Positions 54,494 to 64,000 of a stretch of 64,000 bases of DNA are shown here, piece by piece; positions within the stretch are counted from its first letter, which is position 1; the number at the start of each line of letters is the position of its first letter. The position numbers and the translations under genes were made by a program. The notes under the pieces are model-generated. The model saw only the letters and a program-made list of their open reading frames with translations, was not told the DNA's origin and made no database searches. The DNA comes from Helicobacter sp. MIT 11-5569 (GTDB lineage Bacteria > Campylobacterota > Campylobacteria > Campylobacterales > Helicobacteraceae): assembly GCF_000765695.2 (NCBI RefSeq), contig NZ_JRPB02000001.1, forward strand, positions 248,001 through 312,000, written 5' to 3'.

Positions 54494-55465
54494 TTACATT
54501 CTCCCTCTTTCATACATTTCACGCAATTTTTTCTTTTCTAATGCCTTGCGTTGCGCTTCTGTTACTTTTTGGCAATAGGCTTGTAAATTAAATCTAAATA
54601 AAATTACTAATTTACTTGCCACAAAAATAGAACTATAACTTCCGACAATAGAACCTACCAACATAGGCAAACTAAAGCCTTTAATAATCTCTCCACCAAA
54701 AGCATAAAGTGTAAAAACTGTAAAAAATACTGTTAGAGAAGTTAAAGCTGTCCTTGAAAGCGTAGCTGATAATGCTTCATTGATAACATTTTCTAAACTA
54801 TCATTGACTCTAATGCCTATTGTTTCTCGGATTCTATCAAAAATGATTATTGTATCGTTAATAGAATATCCAATGAGTGTCAAAAGTGCAGCAATAACTT
54901 CTAAACTCAAATCAATATCAAATAAAATCACCGCACCCGCAGAAATTACCACATCATGCACAAGAGCCAAAACCGCAGCCAATGCAAAACGCCATTCATA
55001 ACGATACGATACATAAAGCATAATACTAATGATTGCTAAAATTAGAGCTAAAGAGCCTTTTTCTTTTAGCTCATTACCTACTTTTGGACCTACAATATCC
55101 ACACGGCGCACGCTCAAATCTCCTGTGTTCTTTAGCACATTTGCGACTTCTTGCCCAATATCTTGATTAACTTTTGATGAAGCGGTAGGAAGTTTGATTA
55201 AAATCTCTTCTGGTGAGCCAAATTCACTAACTTGCACACCACTATATGCTTCTACTGCTTCTAATGTTTTACGAATCTCTGCTAAAGGAGCTGGCTTTTC
55301 ATACTGCACTTGAATGACTGTCCCGCCCGCAAAATCTACTCCAAGACTAAATCCGGGTTTAACAAATAAAATCAAAGACCCAACAAATAAAATCAAAGAA
55401 AGCACGATTCCATAATTTGACATTTTTACGAAATCATAAATTCTATTATGCTTGAAAAAATCCAT
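54494..55465 (-). CDS. secF: protein-export membrane protein SecF, 323 aa
   Basis: RND-family partner of SecD that uses the proton motive force to complete protein translocation. Features: the first membrane helix, VDFAGGTVIQVQYEKP, the periplasmic domain, and the signature GYSINDTIIIFDRIRETI with the conserved Asp, followed by LSATLSRTALTSLTVF. It lies eight bases after secD. Confidence 0.96.
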   Translation of the reverse strand: MDFFKHNRIYDFVKMSNYGIVLSLILFVGSLILFVKPGFSLGVDFAGGTVIQVQYEKPAPLAEIRKTLEAVEAYSGVQVSEFGSPEEILIKLPTASSKVNQDIGQEVANVLKNTGDLSVRRVDIVGPKVGNELKEKGSLALILAIISIMLYVSYRYEWRFALAAVLALVHDVVISAGAVILFDIDLSLEVIAALLTLIGYSINDTIIIFDRIRETIGIRVNDSLENVINEALSATLSRTALTSLTVFFTVFTLYAFGGEIIKGFSLPMLVGSIVGSYSSIFVASKLVILFRFNLQAYCQKVTEAQRKALEKKKLREMYERGRM

Positions 55466-55473
55466 ATTTATCC

Positions 55474-57051
55474 TTATTTGCTTTTATCTTTATAACCAAA
55501 CCAAAGCGCATAGTTGCCAGATTTTATAATACGATTTTGAAACATTCTAAATATCCCATGCGTCCCAACAATCGCAGTGATAATAGATGCTAAGATTCCA
55601 ATACTCATAGTAATAGCAAACCCTTTAATTGCACCTGTTCCACACATATAAAGCAACACAGCGGCGATTAAAGAAGTTAAATTGGAATCAAAAATCGCCC
55701 TTGAGGCATTTGCATAACCATTTTCCATAGATTTTATAAAATTTTCTTTTGCTCGGAATCCCTCACGGATTCTTTCATTGATAATTACATTTGCATCCAC
55801 AGCCATACCAACTGTTAAAATTATCCCAGCCATTCCGGGTAATGTTAAAGTTGCCCCAAAAAGAGCCATTACTGCAATCACAAGAAGGATATTAACAATC
55901 ATCGCAAGATTTGCAATGATTCCAGCGATTCCATAATACAACACCATAAAAATCACAACAAGAATCGCACCAGTAATAAGCGCAACCATAGAAGCCTTAA
56001 TACTATCTGCTCCTAATGAAGGTCCAACGCTACGCTTTTCTAGTAAAACAATAGGTGCAGGCAAAGCCCCGCTTCTTAGGGCAATAGCAATATCGCTTGC
56101 TTGTTGCACGCTAAATCCTCCACTAATTTGACCACTTCCCCCACCGATTCTCTCTCTAATAACAGGTGCAGAATATACCTTGCCATCTAGCACGATAGCC
56201 ATACGATTACCAACATTTTTTCCAGAAAAATCTCCAAAGATTTTTCCTCCTTGTGCATTAAGCGTGAAGTTGATAATAGGTTGTCCGTTTTGGTCATAGG
56301 CTGCTCTTGCATCTGTTAGCATTGCACCATCTAAAATCGGAATCGCTTTAAGCAAGATTTTTTGGTTTTCATCTTCTATAAAAGGTAAGACTACATCACC
56401 ATAGGATTCTGCTTCTAATTGCGTCATCGATGAAACTCTAGCATTACGCGCTTCATCGACTGCCATCATTTGTAAATGCCCGCCTTTAGAAATTAATTCT
56501 AAAGCACGTTGCTCATCTTCTTGCGTTTTAATCCCGGGTAATTGCACCAAAATTGCGTCTTCTCCCTGCTTTGTTACACTAGGCTCAGATAATCCGAATT
56601 GATCTAAACGATTCCTTATGTTTCCAATTGCTTGTTCAATTGCAAAGTTTTTAAGGTTGATAATTTCTGCTTCTGTGAAAGTAAGCGTATAGCGCAAACT
56701 ATTCTCAATCACATCTAAACCTTTGATTTCTTTCAAATAAGAATCCATTTTGGCTTTTTCATTAGAATCTAACAACTCAAAACTAACAGAATCCCCAAAC
56801 GCACTTAATCCATCTAATAGAATTTGCTCATCTAAAGCGTAATAATTAATTTGGGAAGCCAAAGAAGAATAGCGCGTTTTAATTGCTTCTTCTGTTTGCA
56901 CTCCCAAAAGCAGATTTAACCCCCCTTGCAAATCAAGACCTAATGTGATTTTAGGACCTTGTGTTTGAAAAAGAGAAGGGATAGAAAGCACAATTCCAAA
57001 AAGTGTTGCAATGATAAAAAATAGCAACTTTGTATTAAAAGATTTTTTCAT
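55474..57051 (-). CDS. secD: protein-export membrane protein SecD, 525 aa
   Basis: Large periplasmic P1 domain ([41 protein letters not shown]), with [25 protein letters not shown] and the membrane domain containing [17 protein letters not shown] and the conserved Asp. It acts with SecF and YajC at SecYEG. It lies 12 bases after yajC. Gene order yajC-secD-secF is the usual one. Confidence 0.97.
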   Translation of the reverse strand: MKKSFNTKLLFFIIATLFGIVLSIPSLFQTQGPKITLGLDLQGGLNLLLGVQTEEAIKTRYSSLASQINYYALDEQILLDGLSAFGDSVSFELLDSNEKAKMDSYLKEIKGLDVIENSLRYTLTFTEAEIINLKNFAIEQAIGNIRNRLDQFGLSEPSVTKQGEDAILVQLPGIKTQEDEQRALELISKGGHLQMMAVDEARNARVSSMTQLEAESYGDVVLPFIEDENQKILLKAIPILDGAMLTDARAAYDQNGQPIINFTLNAQGGKIFGDFSGKNVGNRMAIVLDGKVYSAPVIRERIGGGSGQISGGFSVQQASDIAIALRSGALPAPIVLLEKRSVGPSLGADSIKASMVALITGAILVVIFMVLYYGIAGIIANLAMIVNILLVIAVMALFGATLTLPGMAGIILTVGMAVDANVIINERIREGFRAKENFIKSMENGYANASRAIFDSNLTSLIAAVLLYMCGTGAIKGFAITMSIGILASIITAIVGTHGIFRMFQNRIIKSGNYALWFGYKDKSK

Positions 57052-57063
57052 ATACGATTTACA

Positions 57064-57336
57064 CTATTGTTCAATTTTTTTAGCGACATAATCTTTAGAG
57101 AGTTTTACAAGTGTATCATCATTTAAACGCACCATAAAAAACTCTTCTTCTTTCTTTACAACCTCTACGATAAATCCACCGCTTGTAACGATTTTGTCCC
57201 CTTTATCTAAACTTGCAATCATTTCTCTATGACGTTTAGCTTGCGTTTGCTGCGGGCGAATAATTAAGAAATAAAAAATTGCAATTAAAACAATTAACGG
57301 AAGTAATTGTGTCAAGATATTTCCAGCATTTTCCAT
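57064..57336 (-). CDS. yajC: preprotein translocase auxiliary subunit YajC, 90 aa
   Basis: Single membrane helix (LLPLIVLIAIFYFLIIRPQQ) followed by the YajC signature RPQQTQAKRHREMIASLDKGDKIVTSGGFIVEV. It associates with SecDF. It is the first gene of the secDF transcript, 98 bases after glnA, behind the hairpin at 57402-57429. Confidence 0.95.
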   Translation of the reverse strand: MENAGNILTQLLPLIVLIAIFYFLIIRPQQTQAKRHREMIASLDKGDKIVTSGGFIVEVVKKEEEFFMVRLNDDTLVKLSKDYVAKKIEQ

Positions 57337-57401
57337 AAAGTCAATCCTTATAAAATAAATTTGCGGATTTTACCACTGCTTTACTAATTAAATGTTTAAG
57401 C

Positions 57402-57429
57402 TTTGGATTCCAAACTTGTGGAATCCAAA
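57402..57429 (-). terminator. hairpin terminator after glnA
   Basis: TTTGGATTCC and GGAATCCAAA form a perfect ten-pair stem with an eight-base loop, just after the glnA stop. The arms consist of the GGATTCC word that is over-represented in the window. Confidence 0.6.
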
Positions 57430-57433
57430 AGTT

Positions 57434-58870
57434 TTAACAACTATAAGTTGTGATAAACTCAAAAGGATGTGGGCGTGCTTCCCAAGGCCAAATTTCAGTT
57501 TCAAATTTATAAGTTTTATACGCTTGAATAAACTCTTCGCTAAACACTGCACCTTCTTTTAAAAATGCGCGGTCTAATAACATCTCTTCAATTGCGTGTC
57601 TTAGTGTATGTGGAAGCTGCTTTATGCCCTTTTCGCGAATCTCATCTAAATGCAACTCAAAAAGATTTATTTCCATAGGCTCGCCTGGCTCAATGCTATT
57701 TTTGATTCCATCAATTCCTGCCATAAGCAAAGAAGAAAATGCTAAATAAGGATTACTTGAGCTATCTGGGAATCTAAATTCCATTCTTTTTGCTTTTTCC
57801 CCACTATTATATGGAATCCTAATACTCGCACTTCTATTTTGCGCAGAATATGTCAAAATGCTTGGAGCTTCAAAACCCGGAATCAATCGCTTATAAGAAT
57901 TTGTGCTAGGATTTGTAAAAGCTGCTAAAGCTCTAGCATGCTTTAATACTCCTCCTAAAAAATGTAAAGCCATTTGGCTTAAACCTTGATAGGAATCTCC
58001 CGCAAAAAGATTCCTATTTTCTTTCCAAATACTAATATGCACGTGCATTCCGCTACCATTATCACCATAAAGCGGTTTTGGCATAAAAGTCGCTGTTTTG
58101 CCATTTAAATGTGCAACCATTTTTACAACATATTTAAGTTTTTGCACATTATCAGCAGCTTCTAACATATTTCCAAATTTCACACCAATCTCACCTTGTC
58201 CTTGCGCAACCTCATGATGCACAACAAAAGTTTCTAAGCCCACTTGCTTAAGCACTTTTACCATTTCAGCACGCAAATCCACCATAGAATCTACTGGAGC
58301 AACAGGAAAATATCCCCCTTTAGTTCCCGGACGATGCCCGAAATTCACTCCTTCAAATTCCTTGCTGCGATTCCACTCTCCCTCTTCTGTATCAAGCTCA
58401 TAATACTGACAATTCACAGAATCTTTAATCTTAATAGAATCAAACACAAAAAATTCATTTTCTGGACCAAAATACGCTACATCTCCAATTCCAGAATCTT
58501 TTAAATATTGCATAGCACGCTTAATAATGGAACGTGGGCATTTTTCATAAGGCTCATCTTTATAAATATCCCACACATCACAAAATACAACAGCAGTCGT
58601 ATCCGCTGTAAAAGGGTCAATAAAATAACGCACAGGGTCTGGGATTAGCACCATATCAGATTTATCGACTGGTTGCCACGCAGGAAGCGAACTTCCATCA
58701 AAAGGAATCCCCTCAAAACTGCTTGCATCAATTACTTCTATATCAAAGGAAAAATGATGCCAAACTCCTTTAATATCCGTAAAGCGAAAATCAATAAATT
58801 CTACTTCATTTTCCTTGCAATACTTAAAAAACTCTTCTACTGCTTTTTTATCCACTGCTGGTCTTTGCAT
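57434..58870 (-). CDS. glnA: glutamine synthetase type I, 478 aa
   Basis: Assimilates ammonium into glutamine. Motifs: [121 protein letters not shown]. Where E. coli has the adenylylated Tyr of NLYDLPPE, this protein reads NLFELHLDE, so adenylylation control is probably absent, as reported for H. pylori GlnA. The start at 58870 has AAGGAATCAAA upstream; a longer frame begins with GTG at 58924. Confidence 0.95.
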   Translation of the reverse strand: MQRPAVDKKAVEEFFKYCKENEVEFIDFRFTDIKGVWHHFSFDIEVIDASSFEGIPFDGSSLPAWQPVDKSDMVLIPDPVRYFIDPFTADTTAVVFCDVWDIYKDEPYEKCPRSIIKRAMQYLKDSGIGDVAYFGPENEFFVFDSIKIKDSVNCQYYELDTEEGEWNRSKEFEGVNFGHRPGTKGGYFPVAPVDSMVDLRAEMVKVLKQVGLETFVVHHEVAQGQGEIGVKFGNMLEAADNVQKLKYVVKMVAHLNGKTATFMPKPLYGDNGSGMHVHISIWKENRNLFAGDSYQGLSQMALHFLGGVLKHARALAAFTNPSTNSYKRLIPGFEAPSILTYSAQNRSASIRIPYNSGEKAKRMEFRFPDSSSNPYLAFSSLLMAGIDGIKNSIEPGEPMEINLFELHLDEIREKGIKQLPHTLRHAIEEMLLDRAFLKEGAVFSEEFIQAYKTYKFETEIWPWEARPHPFEFITTYSC

Positions 58871-58941
58871 TTTGATTCCTTTTAAAAATTTTCCTAAGAT
58901 TTTAGCGGCTTTTTCTTTAACCACCGATTTAAATATAAACT

Positions 58942-59273
58942 TTAGTCGTCATCATCATCTTCTAAATCTTCTGGATATTGAAAAAACTTGCTCTCCATTT
59001 CTAATATCCCAAAACGATACACAATGTGCGTATTTGCACCCATTTCACGCAAACGCTCTACTTCCACATTCACACATTTTTTCAAGCGTTCAATCAGATT
59101 GATAATTTCTTTTTGCCACTCTTTTTCCTTTAAGGTTAAAACCAAATATTCTGGATTATTCAGAAAAATATCTGGCTGATTAGCATTAAAATCCTCTCTG
59201 ATTTTTGTCAGAATCATCTCATAATCTTGAGTCTTTGCGTGATACAAACTATAAGAAAATAATAATTTTGGCA

Positions 59274-59274
<1 letters not shown>
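58942..59274 (-). CDS. acidic-tailed protein of unknown function, 110 aa
   Basis: No membrane or signal segment. The body is helical ([38 protein letters not shown]), followed by [20 protein letters not shown]. It ends in a run of acidic residues (EDLEDDDDD). The start overlaps the guaB stop by one base, so it is translated with guaB. I recognise no family. Confidence 0.7.
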
Positions 59275-62082
<2,808 letters not shown>

Positions 62083-62247
62083 CAAAAACTCCAAAATGAA
62101 TAAAAAATTTTGGAATTATAAAGCAGTTTTATTAATATAAGGGTTAAAAATTTATCTTTTTTGTGGTTTTTGAAAAATCCGCAAATAAATTTCGCTAAGC
62201 CCTATAATTTTCAGCTGAAAAATTTAATAAACATTAATAATTTATGC

Positions 62248-62253
62248 TATAAT
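62248..62253 (+). promoter_or_regulatory. -10 box of the TlpD-like receptor gene
   Basis: TATAAT in TTATGCTATAATTAAA with an extended TGC in front, 104 bases before the ATG at 62357. The rest of the 274-base gap after gatA is AT-rich and holds no frame I can support. Confidence 0.5.
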
Positions 62254-62356
62254 TAAAAATTAAATTACCTACTTAATATTTAGGTGAGTTAAATTTTTAA
62301 TTCTTAAATTAATAAGTATGTAGTTTAATAATTCAATTTGTGTAAGGATAAGCAAG

Positions 62357-63460
62357 ATGTTTGGCAGTGAATATAAAGAAAAATTACAACATGCTTTAGA
62401 AGAAAATAAGCTCCTAAAAGCAAAACTACAAGAAATGTTAGACAAAAATAAGGCATTAGAAGAACAATTACAATCTACAAGTAGCACAAATACTACAAAA
62501 AATGAAGAGTGTGCTGGGACTTTTAGAGATATGACTTTATCTCTAGCAAAAGGTTGCGGTGTTAATTTAAAAGTTTTGCAAGATGATTTTGGCAAATCCA
62601 TTAATCTTTTATATAATGCAAAAGAAATTGCAGAAAACAATAAACAAAACACTCAAGAAACGCAAGGTGTTCTTGTAGAGGGAATCTCAAATATGACAGC
62701 CAAGCTATCAGAATTTAATAGTATGATTACACAAGTGCAAAATGATTTTACAACAATTTCAAGTGTTATAGCACTAATTACAGATATTTCTGATCAAACA
62801 AACCTTCTTGCTTTGAATGCCGCTATTGAAGCAGCAAGAGCAGGAGAGCATGGAAGAGGATTTGCTGTTGTTGCTGATGAGGTTAGAAAACTTGCAGAAC
62901 GCACACAAAAAGCAACAAAAGAAATTGAAATGAATATTCAAGTTGTTAGACAAAATTTCTCTGAAGTGCAAACTTCCACAGATAGCATTATTAGCGAAAT
63001 GGAAACATTAGAAGCACAAAATGAAACATTAGAAAAGATTAACTCATCTGCAGATACGATTTGCAAAGATACTTATGAGATTCTTATTGCAACATTTATT
63101 GGACTTATAAAGTTAGACCACACACTCTTTAAAATAAATGGCTATAGAGCAATTTTTGATGAAGATTTAGAAGCAAAATTTGCTGGTCATCATGATTGTC
63201 GCTTAGGTAAATGGTATGATACTGGTAGAGGAAAACAAGTATTCTCAACACTTCCAAGCTATGCGAAGCTAGAGCCATTCCATAAAGATGTGCATGACAA
63301 TATCATTGCAGCGCATGAAATTATGAAACAGCATGGGAACTCTCGTGATTGTTTAGAAGAAATTTACGAATACTTTAAAAAAGCAGAAGAAGCAAGTGAT
63401 GCTGTTGTTGCTTGCCTAGATAGCCTAGCACAAGAAAAACTTGCTTCATTGGAATCCTAA
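62357..63460 (+). CDS. tlpD: soluble methyl-accepting chemotaxis receptor with CZB domain, TlpD-like, 367 aa
   Basis: Cytoplasmic chemoreceptor with no membrane helix. An N-terminal coiled coil ([24 protein letters not shown]) leads to the signalling hairpin [52 protein letters not shown] at about residues 138-190. The C-terminus is a zinc-binding CZB domain with the H...HxxCxxGKW...H pattern ([38 protein letters not shown]). In H. pylori TlpD senses energy or oxidative stress. It is the only plus-strand gene in the last 22 kb. Confidence 0.92.
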   Translation: MFGSEYKEKLQHALEENKLLKAKLQEMLDKNKALEEQLQSTSSTNTTKNEECAGTFRDMTLSLAKGCGVNLKVLQDDFGKSINLLYNAKEIAENNKQNTQETQGVLVEGISNMTAKLSEFNSMITQVQNDFTTISSVIALITDISDQTNLLALNAAIEAARAGEHGRGFAVVADEVRKLAERTQKATKEIEMNIQVVRQNFSEVQTSTDSIISEMETLEAQNETLEKINSSADTICKDTYEILIATFIGLIKLDHTLFKINGYRAIFDEDLEAKFAGHHDCRLGKWYDTGRGKQVFSTLPSYAKLEPFHKDVHDNIIAAHEIMKQHGNSRDCLEEIYEYFKKAEEASDAVVACLDSLAQEKLASLES

Positions 63461-63463
63461 TAA

Positions 63464-63485
63464 AAGAGAGTTCTAATACTCTCTT
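63464..63485. terminator. bidirectional hairpin between tlpD and hypC
   Basis: AAGAGAGT and ACTCTCTT form a perfect eight-pair stem with loop TCTAAT. It lies between the convergent genes and contains the hypC stop in the loop. Confidence 0.5.
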
Positions 63486-63730
63486 AGCTCATTTTCCTCT
63501 TCTTCTATTGCTTGTAAAATTTCTGTATAAGTTTCTAAAGATAGCTTTGCTTGTTCTTCATCAATCTTTCCCATCACATATCCAATATGCAAAAGCACAT
63601 AATCCCCAACTTGCACTTCTTCTTGCATTAAATCCAAACTTGCTTCACGCGTAACACCTAGTGTATCAAGCATTGCCATATTGTTTTTTGTATCAATAGA
63701 GATAACTTTAGAAGGTATGGCTAGACACAT
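63473..63730 (-). CDS. hypC: hydrogenase maturation chaperone HypC, 85 aa
   Basis: Carries the Fe(CN)2CO precursor to the [NiFe]-hydrogenase large subunit with HypD. It starts with the essential MCLAIPSKV, whose Cys2 is the ligand; the segment VQVGDYVLLHIGYVMGKIDEEQAK is typical. ATG 63730 is chosen for this N-terminus and has GGAG upstream. It overlaps the hypB end by 23 bases. Confidence 0.95.
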   Translation of the reverse strand: MCLAIPSKVISIDTKNNMAMLDTLGVTREASLDLMQEEVQVGDYVLLHIGYVMGKIDEEQAKLSLETYTEILQAIEEEENELREY

Positions 63731-64000
63731 AATTTTGCTCCTTTTTTTGTTGTAAAAATGCACAGAATTCTTGCAAAGATTCCATATTTTTAGACGATAA
63801 CAAAAATAATGGAATCTCCTTTTTCAATTTTGCTAAATCCTTCTGCACTCTTTCTATTTTAAAATCAAACACATCTATCAAATCTGCTTTAGAGATTATA
63901 ACAGCATCAGCGCATAAAAACATTGTAGGATATTTTAGCACTTTATCATCTCCCTCTGGAGTAGAAAGCAAGACAATATTCATATTAGCACCCAAATCAT
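63708..64000 (-). CDS. hypB: hydrogenase nickel-insertion GTPase HypB, C-terminal part (continues beyond the right edge)
   Basis: The visible 97 codons include NIVLLSTPEGDDKVLKYPTMF and DAVIISKADLIDVFDF, where SKADL is the GTPase G4 motif of HypB, and FLLSSKNMESLQEF. The frame is open at the right edge, so the P-loop and nickel-binding regions lie outside the window. The order hypB-hypC shows that a [NiFe]-hydrogenase maturation operon continues to the right. Confidence 0.9.
   Translation of the reverse strand, partial: DLGANMNIVLLSTPEGDDKVLKYPTMFLCADAVIISKADLIDVFDFKIERVQKDLAKLKKEIPLFLLSSKNMESLQEFCAFLQQKKEQNYVSSHTF

Noticed and set aside
57402-57429. GGATTCC inverted repeat as an insertion-sequence end
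   Set aside because: No target duplication or transposase is nearby, and the hairpin sits exactly after the glnA stop, where a terminator is expected.

Overview
The window is AT-rich, gene-dense DNA from a Campylobacterota (epsilonproteobacterial) genome, most likely an enterohepatic-type Helicobacter. The evidence is the gene content (Sec-containing formate dehydrogenase, NrfHA, fused TrpGD and TrpCF, bactofilin next to an M23 peptidase, a TlpD-like chemoreceptor) and several blocks whose order I recall from H. pylori: folD-lepB-M50-rpiB; nadC-nadA-psd; PPIase-fba-efp; mfd-ccmA-csd-folC and lptE-leuS-secF-secD-yajC. H. pylori itself lacks nrf and this fdh operon, so this is another species; I cannot name it. 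I see no rRNA, tRNA, CRISPR array, prophage or insertion sequence.

Layout. 1-463: a HicA toxin gene and a 3' remnant of a nuclease gene. 460-10323: tryptophan synthesis split in two. trpE-trpGD-trpCF runs on the minus strand, trpB-trpA on the plus strand, and between them sit a secreted protein and an EF-hand-like protein of unknown function. 10325-18905: a small lipoprotein, then the formate dehydrogenase operon read from right to left (multi-cluster ferredoxin, TorD-type chaperone, small Tat protein, FdhA with an in-frame Sec UGA and SECIS hairpin, FdhB, FdhC, FdhD), and a monohaem cytochrome c. 19087-22217: folD, lepB, an M50 peptidase, rpiB and a coiled-coil protein. 22239-30874 (minus): thiL, nadC, nadA, psd, an arginyl/leucyl transferase, a lytic transglycosylase, a DJ-1 protein, efp, a 45-residue lipoprotein, fba and a PEB4-like foldase.

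31122-35490 is an iron-uptake island: a TonB-dependent receptor followed by a frameshifted PepSY membrane protein on the minus strand, and divergent exbB-exbD-tonB, with Fur-box-like AT-rich DNA between them. 35525-37903 encodes nrfH-nrfA (nitrite to ammonium), with an FNR-type palindrome upstream. 38151-40295 is a WD40-like propeller fused to a long helical region. 40292-54491 carries cvfB-like, a membrane protein, a UbiD-family decarboxylase, ymdB, mfd, bactofilin, M23 peptidase, folC, a degenerate GGDEF protein, lptE, leuS and a DUF6394-type protein. 54494-64000 carries secF-secD-yajC, glnA, a small acidic protein, guaB, gatA, a TlpD-like chemoreceptor, hypC and the end of hypB.

Together these genes describe an anaerobic/microaerobic host-associated bacterium that oxidises formate and respires nitrite, takes up iron through TonB, makes its own tryptophan and NAD, and shapes its wall with bactofilin and a peptidase. 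The most unusual sequence-level signal is a strong excess of GAATC/GATTC words on both strands, some arranged as intergenic inverted repeats. The least explained protein-level items are the WD40-plus-helical protein next to nrfHA and the secreted/EF-hand pair inside the trp locus.
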